A stretch of 64,000 nt of DNA from JAAYJR01 sp964563975 (GCA_964563975.1 CAZLZJ010000004.1:18500-82499), one strand, 5' to 3'; positions 45,248 to 55,322 are shown, numbered from the stretch's first letter. Notes: generated from the letters alone by a model not told the origin. Program-made: numbers and translations.

Positions 45248-45850
45248 ATGAAAAAATCTGTCCTGCTCATATTTCTGATATTGATATCACGATCTTACAT
45301 TTATTCACAGTATTCGGCATATACTGCTGACCATTCGTTCAGGTATTTTGCAACCCCCGGATTTGTCAATATTACCGAATTCAACGGGGCTACGGGACTT
45401 TTTGATCATGAAGGGCCGGGTGAATCTTCACAGGATTCAGAATCGCTGAACTCGGCCTATTATTTTGGTGTGACAAATGTGTTTGGATATCAGATCGACA
45501 GGAATTTTTTTGCAGGAATAGGGGTGGGGTTTCTTCATTATAAACTGGATAATCTTTTCCCTTTCTATCTTGAATACAAATACAGTATGTATATGAAACG
45601 GCTTACACTGTATTTTTACGGAGACGGCGGGGCTTTGGTAAAACCGAATCCTGACCAGTTTTCCGATGAATCCAAGATTTACCTTAATCCCGGATTTGGC
45701 ATCAGCCGGACCATTACACCCAAAACGGAAATCAGTCTCTCGGCAGGATATATGGTTCAGGCACGTACCACTATTTCAAGGGTGTCATTCCTTAATTTCA
45801 AACTGGGGATAAGCTATAGAAGAAATGCATTCAGAATGTTCAGAAACTGA
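45248..45850 (+). CDS. Outer-membrane beta-barrel protein, copy 1
   Basis: The start is taken at ATG 45248 (MKKSVLLIFLILI, signal peptide ending SQYS); the GTG at 45230 is not needed. The mature protein of about 180 aa has alternating aromatic strands (YYFGVTNVFGYQI, FFAGIGVGFLHY, FYLEYKYSMYM, ISLSAGYMVQAR) ending in NFKLGISYRRNAFRMF, as expected for a small eight-stranded barrel. It is a clear paralogue of the next gene. No specific function can be given. Confidence 0.75.
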   Translation: MKKSVLLIFLILISRSYIYSQYSAYTADHSFRYFATPGFVNITEFNGATGLFDHEGPGESSQDSESLNSAYYFGVTNVFGYQIDRNFFAGIGVGFLHYKLDNLFPFYLEYKYSMYMKRLTLYFYGDGGALVKPNPDQFSDESKIYLNPGFGISRTITPKTEISLSAGYMVQARTTISRVSFLNFKLGISYRRNAFRMFRN

Positions 45851-45999
45851 TAACTATCTTCAAAATGCAGACCTCGTTTCCCTTTTTAATACATAAAATG
45901 CAGGATATGATTCCATTTTAAGACACAAAATGCCGGTTAATACGTTAAAAAGTATTATTCAGAGAAATTATTCACGCTCTGTGTGATGTTATTTTTTTA

Positions 46000-46007
46000 T
46001 ACATTTG
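46000..46007 (+). promoter_or_regulatory. -7 box for barrel copy 2
   Basis: TACATTTG fits TAnnTTTG, 21 bp before the ATG at 46029. The copy has its own promoter, so it is not simply read from copy 1. No -33 TTG at good spacing was seen. Confidence 0.45.
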
Positions 46008-46028
46008 TGGACCTGTAATCCGGTTACT

Positions 46029-46604
46029 ATGAAGAAATTCTTTGGTTGTCTGTTGCTTATGGGATTATCCTTCCCTGTATTATTCAGCCAGTATTCAACA
46101 AATGTTACAAATCCTTCATTCAGATATCAGGCTACGCCCGGATTTGTTAATATAACAGAGATTAATGGCGGAAGCGGATCGTATTACTGTGATCCGGCAG
46201 TATCGAAATATTATTTCGGAATTACGAATGTTTTCGGATACCAGTTTTCCAGGCATTTTATGGGTGGCCTGGGAATCGGTTATTTTCAGCTTGAAAAGGG
46301 ATTTTTTCTGCCTCTGTACATGGAAAACAAATACAGCTTTTACCTGCAGAATTTTACAACTTCAGTATTTGTGGACGGAGGTGTTTTGCTTGATCATTCT
46401 GCTCCTCTGGATGATTCTAAAATATTTCTTAATCCGGGTGTGGGAATCAGCCGTGCAGTAACTCCCAATCTGGAAATCAGCCTTTCGTCAGGATACATGG
46501 TCCAGAACAGAACTCCACTCTCACGTGTCGGGTTTTTGAATTTCAAAGCCGGAGTGATCTACAGGAAAAATCCTTTCAGGATGTTCAAAAGCGGCAGGAC
46601 TTAG
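46029..46604 (+). CDS. Outer-membrane beta-barrel protein, copy 2
   Basis: The start is taken at ATG 46029 (MKKFFGCLLLMGLSFP, signal peptide to FSQYS). It shares with copy 1 the blocks FRYQATPGFVNITE, YYFGITNVFGYQF, LNPGVGISRAVTP, GYMVQNRT and RVGFLNFKAGV-YRKNPFRMF. The main differences are in the surface-loop segment after VNITE, where copy 1 has about 10 extra acidic and Ser residues, as expected for exposed loops. Tandem duplication with diverging loops is the simplest reading. Confidence 0.75.
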   Translation: MKKFFGCLLLMGLSFPVLFSQYSTNVTNPSFRYQATPGFVNITEINGGSGSYYCDPAVSKYYFGITNVFGYQFSRHFMGGLGIGYFQLEKGFFLPLYMENKYSFYLQNFTTSVFVDGGVLLDHSAPLDDSKIFLNPGVGISRAVTPNLEISLSSGYMVQNRTPLSRVGFLNFKAGVIYRKNPFRMFKSGRT

Positions 46605-46754
46605 CTTGTTGCTATTAATGATCACAACTGCGTCATTGGCAAAAATTCCTTGTGTGTCATCCTTTTGATTTGGCCTGAGACTGAAATGTTGATTTCAGAA
46701 GCTGTCAGGAATGAGGGAAAGAAACTATACAGGGGAAAACAAAGCTTTATTATC

Positions 46755-48002
46755 TCAGATTTTTATCAGTTTAACCTGATTAGAAGGATTTTTCCCAATT
46801 CTGAACACATACAAACCTGATGTTAAATGACTGATATTTATCATGTTCTCTTTTCCGTTAAGCTTTCCCCTCAATACAGTTTGTCCTGAAAGACTGATCA
46901 GGGAATAATCTTCATTCTGATCATTTTCTTCTTTTTTAACTACCAGACAATTATCTCCGGATATGAGATAGACCTTATAATCGTCATTTCTTCCGGGCTG
47001 GTTCACGGAGTGGGATCCGGGCTTCAGATATTGCTGAAGGAAGGGATTCAGGTTGATTACATGCAGTTTCTGAGGGATATTCATAAGCCGGAAATACTCA
47101 TTGGAAATATAATATTTCAAACCGTCAGTGGTGGCGATTCCTTCAACCTGGTGAAAGGGCAGTGAAATATCGATCCTTCTTTTGTTTCCGCTGAAAAAAT
47201 CTGAATCGTCAAAATCATAAAGAAAGAAGATAAAAGGTTCAAGCAAATGTGTATATCCGCAAAGTGCAATCAGTCTTTCTGATTCCAGATATTCCGCGCC
47301 GGTGATCAGTCCCCTGACATCAAGAGTATTCCTTTTAACGGCAACATAGGTTCCCGGTATCTTTGGCAGGGAATAATAAGTTGTTTTTTTACTTATCCAT
47401 TGTTTTGTAAAAAGATAAATGCTGTCGGCAGATACAATAAAAGCTTCACAGTCGAAATCTGTATTGTTTGCCGAGGGCGGGTCCGGATTTGTCTGATCCG
47501 GATAGGAGAAGCTGATAGTATCAATTATCAGTTGATTTTTACTGATGGAACTCTTGCTTATCCTCAATATCATGAGGTCCGTCCGCATCCCTGTTGAATT
47601 GTTCCCGAAATCTCCTATATAGATAAAATCCCGGTCCTGGGATATTTCTTCCCAGTCCCTGTTGACTGTACCTTGTAAAGGATATGACTGAATAATATTT
47701 CCCCTGACTGTATCCAGTGAATAGATGTTTATGTCATCACTGTCATTGTGGGTCCACAACCGGTCATTCCAGATTATCAGTCCTGATGTTTCAACAAGCT
47801 TATTGTCCAGATTCAGACTAATGTCCGGAATTACCGATGCCGGGGAATAAATACAGCTGCCATCATTTACAGTGGCTGAAGGATTATAATTAATTGCAGG
47901 AGGGTCGGTGCATCCATGAATCTGAGCATTGGCAGCAATATTGTATAACAAAATGAATATTATCATATTGAATATACGCCCGGCTGTCCTGCAAGTTTGC
48001 AT
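46755..48002 (-). CDS. Secreted protein with T9SS-like C-terminus
   Basis: The start is taken at 48002, giving a signal peptide IFNMIIFILLYNIAANA; the frame extends to 48062 without likely signal features. The mature protein begins with GCTDPPAINYNPSATVNDGSC, a short motif common in secreted Bacteroidota proteins, then a propeller-like part (LVETSGLIIWNDRLWTHND; DWEEISQDRDFIYIGDFGNN; EGIATTDGLKYYIS) similar to SdiA-regulated/esterase-like propellers. The last 75 residues (YSLISLSGQTVLRGKL; HLTSGLYVFRI) fit a T9SS type A sorting domain. Enzymatic role unknown. Confidence 0.75.
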   Translation of the reverse strand: MQTCRTAGRIFNMIIFILLYNIAANAQIHGCTDPPAINYNPSATVNDGSCIYSPASVIPDISLNLDNKLVETSGLIIWNDRLWTHNDSDDINIYSLDTVRGNIIQSYPLQGTVNRDWEEISQDRDFIYIGDFGNNSTGMRTDLMILRISKSSISKNQLIIDTISFSYPDQTNPDPPSANNTDFDCEAFIVSADSIYLFTKQWISKKTTYYSLPKIPGTYVAVKRNTLDVRGLITGAEYLESERLIALCGYTHLLEPFIFFLYDFDDSDFFSGNKRRIDISLPFHQVEGIATTDGLKYYISNEYFRLMNIPQKLHVINLNPFLQQYLKPGSHSVNQPGRNDDYKVYLISGDNCLVVKKEENDQNEDYSLISLSGQTVLRGKLNGKENMINISHLTSGLYVFRIGKNPSNQVKLIKI

Positions 48003-48198
48003 ATTTCCTGTTATTTTAACTGTACAGTATTGTTCTGACTGTACAGCTACAAAAATAACCAATATTTACATTATAAAACTTTGATTGTATCTGAATACCC
48101 CTCCTTGCAGGCAAACAGATGATGATGTTGTGGTATCATAAATATATTTTTCAACATGCACCGGAATCTTGAAATAAAAAGAAAAATTAGTCAAAAAA

Positions 48199-48221
48199 AG
48201 GAGGTTGAATATCAACCTCCT
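48199..48221 (-). terminator. Rho-independent terminator of the SusCD operon
   Basis: AGGAGGTTG (48199-48207) and CAACCTCCT (48213-48221) form a 9-bp stem with a 5-nt loop. On the minus strand it is followed by TTTTTTTGAC. It lies 20 bp beyond the susD-like stop. Confidence 0.9.
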
Positions 48222-48240
48222 CGAAATGGAAATAATTAAT

Positions 48241-49842
48241 TTAATTAAGCTGACCTGTACCAGGGCCTATGTCCCACCACATTCTCCCCTGCAATAAATC
48301 ATTGGTTTCTTCTGTGAAATCTTGTCTTTCAATCGCTTCGAAATAATTATCCGGATTCACATTTCTTTCTGCAATTGGTAAGGAGAACCTGCGAAACATT
48401 TTGCCAGCAGTAACGTTTCCGGGATAAGAAACTAATTCCCCACTTGTACTTGTCCAGTTGGCATAATTAAATAAGGGAAATTTTACTCTTCTCCAATTGG
48501 CAAAAACTTCATAATCGTTACCAAGTAAAGAGATCCATTTTTGTGTTGATATTTGTTCAAGCTTTTCTTCATATGTTCCACTGCTTAAATATGGATTTTG
48601 GGCAAGGTAGGCGTCAATGGCTTCATCAGATATTACTCCTGAATGCGGCGGAGTGGATGGCCATAACATCCAGCGGATCATTGCAGCTTTTACAGCCTTG
48701 TTATAGGCATCTTCTTCAGTTATTCCTACATTCCAACCTCTAAGAGCTGCCTCTGCAAGAAGAAGATACGCCTCTGCAGGTTCCATTGTGATTATCGGAG
48801 ATCCCCGGTGGATATACAATAGTGATGGCTCAGAATATGTATCAAAATCTGAAGGTTTAGAATTAATACTACCATTAACCATTCCCCTCTGATCCTCCGG
48901 ATTATTATTAGCAATATATGAACCTTCTGATGGTACCCAAACAACTGAAATCACTGGAAGACGAGGATCGTTTGTGTTTTTAAGATAATCTATAAATTTT
49001 GCCGACCATTTACTTCCTTCAACATTATCTCCACCTGGGCTTGCAAAATCGCCGGCAATCATTGCTGTAACCTTGGGGTTCATCTGGCCTGTTATATCAG
49101 CATATTCTATATAAGCTATATCTGAAAAGTCAGTCATAACTCCATAATCGGCAGCCTTCTCTACCCATAGTCTTGCCGTTTCTGGTTCAACTTCTGAAAT
49201 ACGCATACCCAGTCTCATCATTAGGGTATAACCAAATTTCTTCCATTTTACTATATCTCCGTTAAAATATGGATCAGCATTTCCAAATACATCCGGTTTG
49301 GTTTCATCCATAGAAGTAAGGGCAGCATCCAGCTCGCTTAACATGGCTTTATAGATACTTTCCTGTGTATCGTATTTAGGTTTCAGATTGTCATTACCCT
49401 TCATTGCCTCCGAATAGGGCAAATCCCCCATAACATCAGTAGCCTGATGAAAAGCCAGGATTCTTAATATTTCACAAGCTGCTCTTTTATTTATATTTTC
49501 CGGACCTGGTATTTTGGCTACGAGTTGCATCAATCTATTCCATTGATTATTATAAACATTAAAACTACCCACAGTACCGCTAAAGGTGAAAAACTTATCA
49601 CCAACTGCCGGCACCTCCTTGTAAGTGGCAAAATATTGCAATCCTTGTCCAAGTGGTCTGTAATTCTCTCCTGGCCTGCTTTCAAATACTGCTGCAGTAA
49701 ATGAATAGTCTGGTATAACGTATTCAATCTCATCCAGGTTTTTATTCAAATCTGTCAGATTTGCTGTATTGCATGATGTTAGAGAAGAAGTTATAACTGC
49801 AGTAACAAATGCACATATCAGTATTGCTTTTATATTTTTCAT
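48241..49842 (-). CDS. SusD/RagB-family outer-membrane lipoprotein
   Basis: The 533-aa protein has a lipoprotein signal (VTAVITSSLTSC) and the helical TPR-like SusD fold of the SusD-like group 2: AACEILRILAFHQATDVMGDLPYSEA, WKKFGYTLMMRLGMRIS, SLLYIHRGSPIITMEPAEAYLLLAEAALRGW and QKWISLLGNDYEVFANWRRVKFP. It caps the SusC transporter and binds ligand at the cell surface. No glycoside hydrolase is next to it, so the ligand could be peptide or glycan. Confidence 0.93.
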   Translation of the reverse strand: MKNIKAILICAFVTAVITSSLTSCNTANLTDLNKNLDEIEYVIPDYSFTAAVFESRPGENYRPLGQGLQYFATYKEVPAVGDKFFTFSGTVGSFNVYNNQWNRLMQLVAKIPGPENINKRAACEILRILAFHQATDVMGDLPYSEAMKGNDNLKPKYDTQESIYKAMLSELDAALTSMDETKPDVFGNADPYFNGDIVKWKKFGYTLMMRLGMRISEVEPETARLWVEKAADYGVMTDFSDIAYIEYADITGQMNPKVTAMIAGDFASPGGDNVEGSKWSAKFIDYLKNTNDPRLPVISVVWVPSEGSYIANNNPEDQRGMVNGSINSKPSDFDTYSEPSLLYIHRGSPIITMEPAEAYLLLAEAALRGWNVGITEEDAYNKAVKAAMIRWMLWPSTPPHSGVISDEAIDAYLAQNPYLSSGTYEEKLEQISTQKWISLLGNDYEVFANWRRVKFPLFNYANWTSTSGELVSYPGNVTAGKMFRRFSLPIAERNVNPDNYFEAIERQDFTEETNDLLQGRMWWDIGPGTGQLN

Positions 49843-49860
49843 ACCATATAGTTTTAAATA

Positions 49861-52800
49861 TTAAAACACAAGATGCAGATTGAAACCAAGATTTCTGGTT
49901 ACCGGCATTGCAACTCCCTGGCTGCCCTGGGCATTGCCGACAGTTTGTTGCATTTCAGGGTCTATACCTGCTTCTTTAACACGTTTATCCTGATAAAGGG
50001 TTAATAAATTCAGTCCTGTTAATGCAAAAGATGCTGATTCAACTCTTAAGATTTTTGCTACATTAACTGGTAATTCATATCTGAATACCATTCTTCTAAG
50101 TTTAATAAAATCTGTTTTATACACAAATTGTCCGGGGTATGCTGTTCCAAAATTGTTGTAATAAGTGTCAAGATCCACAACTTCCCATAATTTTTCAAAG
50201 GGTTCTCCTTGTTGATCCACACCACTTACAATCAAACCATGTTCTCTTCCCGGCAGAGTAAGTGGGGTAAGACCAAATCTGGTTGCATATTGTATCAGGT
50301 TACTGTATCCTACAGCGCCGAATTTTGAATCTATATCTGCGGTAAGAATGAATCTCTTAAACCTGATCACATTATTTAATCCCACCATATAAGGCGGATT
50401 CCCTACACCCAGATCCTTTAACTCACGATCTTCATAGCCGGTAGCACTGTTATAAACCAGAACACCGGCATCATTTCTTTTCATAACATATGCTCTCACA
50501 GTTGAATAAGGCAAGCCAACAGCGTTTATCATTGTTGGACCTCCTATGGCATTACCGAGTGTCAGAACATCAATTCCTTCGGCAAGTTCTACTATTTTGC
50601 TTTTATTATAGCTGTAATTAAAGCTGACATTCCAACTGAAATCTTTCTTTTCCAAGGGAGTTCCTGTTAAACTAATTTCCCATCCCTGATTTGTTATCAG
50701 GCCAAGATTCCTTGGGCCGCTTGAATAACCTGTTGCCTGTGAAATTGGAGGAAAGAGAATGTCGTTTTCAGTTTTCCTGAAATAATAGTTCACATCAAGA
50801 CCAATTCTGTTATTTAGCATCTGAACCTGAAATCCTCCTTCAGTCGTTGTAGCTGTAATCGGTTTGATTCCGGGATTTAGTAGAGAATTTGGGTTACTTA
50901 AGGTTGCCAATGCATAAGCATTAACAGTGCTTATAGTATATGTCTGATTAATGCTTCCCGCATTTACCGTAGCACTTCCCACCTGAGCCCAGGATGCACG
51001 AAGTTTAGCAAAATTCATAAACGCCGGAAGATTAACCACCTCGGATAATAGAAAGCTCCCTCCAATCGATGGATAGAAAATACCATTATATCCCGGATTC
51101 AATACAGAAAACCAATCCTGTCTGCCTGTTAAAGATAGATATACAATACTCCTGTAATCTATGTTTGCTTCTGCAAATACAGAATTAGTGCCAGTGGAAA
51201 CTTGTGCCAGGTTTACGAGATTTCTGTTTTTTAAATTAGTTAGACTGTAAAAATCGGAAATGACCCACTCGTCCCCATTTGCAGTATTTGTTCTTTGATA
51301 ATCTCTTTCACTGCTTGTCCCGGCAAGAAAGTTGAGTCCGATTGTTTGATCAAAAAATTTATCAAAATAATTAATAATTAGCTGAAAATTAGTTTTATCC
51401 GTTTGAGATTGGGATGATTGATAATATCCCAGAGGAGTGAAAGCGTTGGTATTTGGTACATAATTCTGATCTCTGTATAAATTGAAATCTTTGGCTACAG
51501 TGCCTTTTAAAAAGAGATTTGGCATGACATTTAACTGAACGCTAGCCCTTCCTATAAGACGCTGGGCATGATCCTGATTATTACACTGATATGATACATA
51601 ATAAGGATTCACAGCTGCTGGAACCGGATTCCATTCGAGTTCCCTGCCTGTTAGAGCATTAATTCCTGGCTTTGACGGGTCGGTACCTTTCATGTTCCTG
51701 ACATCAACAGTATTGGCTGCTAGATATATTGGCCATGCAGCATTTAGTTCCGCATATCCGACGTTTGGTCTGTTTTCAGCATCTACCAAATTATATTGAG
51801 CGCTGGATTCAATCACAACCAGATCATTATTGCCCAAGACTCCTCTAAGGTTCATATTAACAGTCTTTCTGAAAAATTTTGAGTTTGGTTGTTGATCTTT
51901 TGCACGTGTATCGCTTATGGATAATCTGGCCTGCATCTTTTCACTTCCAGCATTGAATGCTACTGTATTAGTAAAGTTCTGGCTTGTATTATAAAAATTT
52001 TTAATGTTTTGCTTAACAGTAACCGGTGAATAGGGACGTTCCACTCCGTCAAACTGAAGAACCATACTGCCGTCCATTTTTGCTCCAAATGCAAGTCGTC
52101 CCGAACTCAGTGCCTTTGCAGGTGTATCGGGTTTTACTCCATCATTTCCCTGACCGTATTCGTACTGATAGTTCGGGTATACTGATGGTACGCCAAAATT
52201 TACATCAGATGTTATTTCTATTCCTATTCCTTTTTGAATTCTGCCTTTTTTGGTAGTTATTAATACTACTCCATTTGCAGCCTGGCTTCCATAAAGCGCT
52301 GCTGCGGCTCCACCCTTGAGAACTGAAATAGATTCAATATCATCCGGGTTTATACTGGAAATTCCATCACCCCTGTCAACATTCAGTGCTGTTGAACTGG
52401 TAACAGCTCCCCTGTTAATATTAGTAATAGGCATTCCATCAATAATATACAAAGGTTGTTGATTTCCATTGAGTGATGTATTGCCTCTGATAATTACGCG
52501 ACTGGATGCTCCGACTCCGGCATTTACCTGTAAGGATTCAACGCCTGCTATTTTCCCTGATAATGAAGTAGCCACATTGTTTAATCTTGCTTGGGTAAAA
52601 GTTTCACCTTTTACCTCCTGAACGGCATAGGCAAGTGTCTTTTGGGCTCTGCTCAGGCCCAGGGCTGTTACTACTACTTCGTCCATCTGAAGCATACTTT
52701 CTGCCAGAACAACATTTATGACGGATTGAGTACCAATAGATATTTCCTGAGTTGCATAACCCACAAATGAAAATTGAAGTACAGCATCATTCCCTGGAAC

Positions 52801-53202
52801 AGTGATAGTGTATTTACCATCGATGTCTGTTAAAGTACCGGTAGTGGTACCTCGGACAAGAATAGTAACACCTATAAGAGGGGCGCCATCTGAATCATTG
52901 ACTATGCCGGTGACTTCGCGCTGTTGGAAGTGAAGCGGTCTTGTTTCATGAGTAAGGTTTTTGATTAGCGATCCTTGTACTGGCAGATTTATGATGTTTA
53001 CATCATTTTGCCTCTTATTCATGATTGTATTCACGATGGGGCTTTCTTTCCCAACATCAACTGATGTTTCAGTAATGTTTGCGTAGAATGAATTGGAAAA
53101 AACAATTAAAGCATTGAAAAGGAAAAGTAGAGACACAATTATAAGCCTTGTTATAAGCTTGTTGAAGGTTGTTGATAAACACAAATCAAATCTTTTTTTC
53201 AT
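49861..53202 (-). CDS. SusC/RagA-family TonB-linked outer-membrane transporter
   Basis: The 1,113-aa protein has a signal peptide (LIIVSLLFLFNALIVFS), an extra 50-residue N-terminal stretch, a carboxypeptidase-like regulatory domain (REVTGIVNDSDGAPLIGV; VGYATQEISIG), then the plug with TonB-box region MDEVVVTALG, YIIDGMPI and SINPDDIESISVLKGGAAAALYGS, and a 22-strand barrel ending in LGFNLHLVF. It is an energy-dependent importer and pairs with the SusD-like protein 18 bp downstream. The leader upstream holds no clear sigma/anti-sigma genes. Confidence 0.95.
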   Translation of the reverse strand: MKKRFDLCLSTTFNKLITRLIIVSLLFLFNALIVFSNSFYANITETSVDVGKESPIVNTIMNKRQNDVNIINLPVQGSLIKNLTHETRPLHFQQREVTGIVNDSDGAPLIGVTILVRGTTTGTLTDIDGKYTITVPGNDAVLQFSFVGYATQEISIGTQSVINVVLAESMLQMDEVVVTALGLSRAQKTLAYAVQEVKGETFTQARLNNVATSLSGKIAGVESLQVNAGVGASSRVIIRGNTSLNGNQQPLYIIDGMPITNINRGAVTSSTALNVDRGDGISSINPDDIESISVLKGGAAAALYGSQAANGVVLITTKKGRIQKGIGIEITSDVNFGVPSVYPNYQYEYGQGNDGVKPDTPAKALSSGRLAFGAKMDGSMVLQFDGVERPYSPVTVKQNIKNFYNTSQNFTNTVAFNAGSEKMQARLSISDTRAKDQQPNSKFFRKTVNMNLRGVLGNNDLVVIESSAQYNLVDAENRPNVGYAELNAAWPIYLAANTVDVRNMKGTDPSKPGINALTGRELEWNPVPAAVNPYYVSYQCNNQDHAQRLIGRASVQLNVMPNLFLKGTVAKDFNLYRDQNYVPNTNAFTPLGYYQSSQSQTDKTNFQLIINYFDKFFDQTIGLNFLAGTSSERDYQRTNTANGDEWVISDFYSLTNLKNRNLVNLAQVSTGTNSVFAEANIDYRSIVYLSLTGRQDWFSVLNPGYNGIFYPSIGGSFLLSEVVNLPAFMNFAKLRASWAQVGSATVNAGSINQTYTISTVNAYALATLSNPNSLLNPGIKPITATTTEGGFQVQMLNNRIGLDVNYYFRKTENDILFPPISQATGYSSGPRNLGLITNQGWEISLTGTPLEKKDFSWNVSFNYSYNKSKIVELAEGIDVLTLGNAIGGPTMINAVGLPYSTVRAYVMKRNDAGVLVYNSATGYEDRELKDLGVGNPPYMVGLNNVIRFKRFILTADIDSKFGAVGYSNLIQYATRFGLTPLTLPGREHGLIVSGVDQQGEPFEKLWEVVDLDTYYNNFGTAYPGQFVYKTDFIKLRRMVFRYELPVNVAKILRVESASFALTGLNLLTLYQDKRVKEAGIDPEMQQTVGNAQGSQGVAMPVTRNLGFNLHLVF

Positions 53203-53901
53203 AACTTTTTAGAGGTTACCTGGGTTATTATTAAGAAAATAATGACTGATTTTGGTATAAAAACGGGACATCCGCTTTTCTTTTTTAGCTGGTTTGTTTC
53301 ATAGGCATATAAGATTTATAGGTTTATGGTTCAGAAAAGATATAAATGTTTAATTTCTTATCATATTAAAAAAATTGAACACAGGTTCATATGGGGTCAA
53401 AACAACATGCAACAATTCCAGTTTTTAAACCATAATACTAACAAGTATAGCATATTCTTTTTAATAAAAAAATGCGGTTGGTGGATCATAATCAGGAATA
53501 GCAGGGTTTAGGATAGCAAATTATGATTTCTGATGGGACACTCAATATTTCCTGTATCAAATTCTATTGTTTTTATTTATATAATGGGCAGATAAACAAT
53601 ATTAAAACTGATATTCCCGAATGAAAAAATAATTCCAGTTTTTGATATTTATATTGATTATAAATTATTGCATATTGTCATGTCCTCCCTCTAATACGGG
53701 TTCACACGGCATTCATTTATTTCATACATCACAATGCAAATATCAGGTATAAGATTTTGTAAATGTTTATATCAACTAAAAGGACATTTTCAGTAAGAGT
53801 GCAAAGATTTTAAAAGCCCCCTGCAACTTGAATCAGCGTGTTCCAAAAATTAATTTAACTTTGATCGATATGTTGAATATCACTTTCAGTTCTGTTTTTC
53901 C
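53203..53901. other. Non-coding region between susC-like and a plus-strand gene
   Basis: The 699-bp stretch is AT-rich with short frames that do not look like protein. Only the -7 box for the next gene (below) and a near-match GATATTTG on the minus strand (53743-53736) were seen. A promoter for SusCD must lie here but I cannot place it. Confidence 0.5.
53856..53863 (+). promoter_or_regulatory. -7 box for the 53902 gene
   Basis: TAACTTTG matches TAnnTTTG and lies 38 bp before the ATG. A TTG at 53828-53830 is 25 bp away, longer than usual. Confidence 0.4.
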
Positions 53902-54555
53902 ATGAAGCGTAATTCTTTTCTTTTTTTGATTTCATTCCTTCTTTTATTTTCCGGCGGTTCATGCGCGACGCTTAAAAAGAGCGTGGAACGCATTGTGAAA
54001 TCTCCGGGTAAACAGGCAGCAGACAATGCATCTTTGGAAAATTATACAAAACCTATAACAGGGTTTCTGGGAATTGCAAAACATACTATTTGCGGAAGTG
54101 ATAGATGGGAGGATCCTGCCGGTGTTCAGGGGGGAATTATTTATCCTTTTTACAGGATAAATGATTTTATCGACCTGAGAGTTGAAGCAAATATGAGTAT
54201 GCAGGGTGCCAAATGGGAAGATTCAGATATAAGAGGTAGGACTAATCTTCTATATATCAACGCACCTGTAGTGGCAAGGTATCAGACTGATTTCGGGCTG
54301 TATGCAGAAGCAGGACTGCAAAGCGGTTTTTTAATTAGTGCCAGGGAATATAAAGGGACAGTAGAGAGCTATAAGAAAAATATCAGATCAATGGATCTCG
54401 GCATACCGGTCGGCATTGGTTATGAATTCAGGAATAATTTCGGAATTGGTATAAGAATTATTCCCGGTTTTACTGATATCACCAGGTATTCTTCCGCTTA
54501 TGACCGGAACTTCGTTATGGCACTCAGGGGAACTTATATCTTCAGTTTCAGGTAG
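53902..54555 (+). CDS. Outer-membrane barrel protein, porin-like
   Basis: The 217-aa product starts with a signal (FLFLISFLLLFSGGSC) whose Cys may be lipidated. The mature part shows repeated amphipathic strands: GGIIYPFYRINDFIDLRVEANMS, LLYINAPVVARYQTDFGLYAEAG and GIPVGIGYEFRNNFGIGIRI, and ends with an aromatic residue (LRGTYIFSFR). This is the pattern of the PorT-like/OmpW-like eight-stranded barrels of Bacteroidota. No specific function can be assigned. Confidence 0.72.
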   Translation: MKRNSFLFLISFLLLFSGGSCATLKKSVERIVKSPGKQAADNASLENYTKPITGFLGIAKHTICGSDRWEDPAGVQGGIIYPFYRINDFIDLRVEANMSMQGAKWEDSDIRGRTNLLYINAPVVARYQTDFGLYAEAGLQSGFLISAREYKGTVESYKKNIRSMDLGIPVGIGYEFRNNFGIGIRIIPGFTDITRYSSAYDRNFVMALRGTYIFSFR

Positions 54556-54563
54556 TACGGGTT

Positions 54564-54869
54564 TTATGCAACCAGTGGGGAGATACTGTCTCCCTGCTTT
54601 ATCCAGAAATCAGTAAAGTTCTTCCATTCTGATTCAATATCCTCTTTTTTGCCGTAATGCAACAGATGCCATTTGCCTTCAAGCAGATCTTTCTCCCAAA
54701 TACCATAGTACCGGATATTGTTGATAACAGTTTTGGTATACTTGGCCATCAGGTCACCATCATGTTTCCTTACAACGCCTGAAATCATTTCTCCCTTTAA
54801 CAAAGCATTCCGGATTGGTTTATTGAAGTTCAACGACTTAACTTCATCCGGTTTCTGAGTCTTTTTCAT
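54564..54869 (-). CDS. Small hypothetical protein
   Basis: The 101-aa soluble protein (IRNALLKGEMISGVVRKHDG in the first half; GIWEKDLLEGKWHLLHYGKK in the second) has no recognised domain. Its mixed charged and aromatic composition is protein-like, and there is no overlapping better frame. The region upstream contains a 13-bp inverted repeat (54977-55012) that could be regulatory. Real-gene status is likely but not certain. Confidence 0.5.
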   Translation of the reverse strand: MKKTQKPDEVKSLNFNKPIRNALLKGEMISGVVRKHDGDLMAKYTKTVINNIRYYGIWEKDLLEGKWHLLHYGKKEDIESEWKNFTDFWIKQGDSISPLVA

Positions 54870-54976
54870 ATTTTCAGGTTTTGGTTAATTACCTTATTGC
54901 TATTGACTTTCTGTCATAGTAATACGATAAAATGCCTGGAAATGTTTCAACATCAGAAGATGCGTGACTTATGTTT

Positions 54977-55012
54977 CATTTAATGAGAATATTATGGTTT
55001 TCTCATTAAATG
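54977..55012. repeat. 13-bp inverted repeat
   Basis: CATTTAATGAGAA (54977-54989) and TTCTCATTAAATG (55000-55012) are perfect complements around a 10-nt loop. It lies between two minus-strand genes and has no T-tract, so it could be an operator or a processing hairpin. Confidence 0.6.
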
Positions 55013-55079
55013 AGGGAAACAATTTCTGCCGTCAGCTCAGGGCCGGGAGGAGAAGATTTTATATTTGTAATGCTTTTCT

Positions 55080-55322
55080 TTAGCGAAAGGCTTTGTATGT
55101 CTTTTTGTAATTTTTCTTCGGGCTCTTCTTGTATTTACTGTGAATATTTTTTCTGGCTTTTTTATTATGTCCGGAATAAAAAGCCCTGTTCCGTTTATGC
55201 TGGGTATTGTCAAGCAGCATAAGACCTCCCAGTTGATTGAGATTCTTTTTGCCGGCATAACATCCGGTCATTGTGACCGAGATCAGGAAAATAAAAATGA
55301 TATATTTTGCTAATCTCCCCAT
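55080..55322 (-). CDS. Small basic lipoprotein
   Basis: The 80-aa product begins IIFIFLISVTMTGC, a good lipoprotein signal with lipobox Cys. The mature part of about 60 residues is strongly basic and low in complexity (HNKKARKNIHSKYKKSPKKN). Short Lys-rich lipoproteins of this sort are frequent in Bacteroidota, role unknown; charge may favour LPS or nucleic acid contact. An overlapping frame (55037-55258) is unlikely to be real. Confidence 0.55.
   Translation of the reverse strand: MGRLAKYIIFIFLISVTMTGCYAGKKNLNQLGGLMLLDNTQHKRNRAFYSGHNKKARKNIHSKYKKSPKKNYKKTYKAFR

Noticed and set aside
53326..53511. 61-aa plus-strand open frame upstream of susC-like gene
   Set aside because: No promoter, no domain, and composition follows the AT-rich non-coding background.
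55037..55258. 73-aa minus-strand frame overlapping the small lipoprotein
   Set aside because: The alternative frame has a proper lipoprotein signal; this one has no signal or domain.
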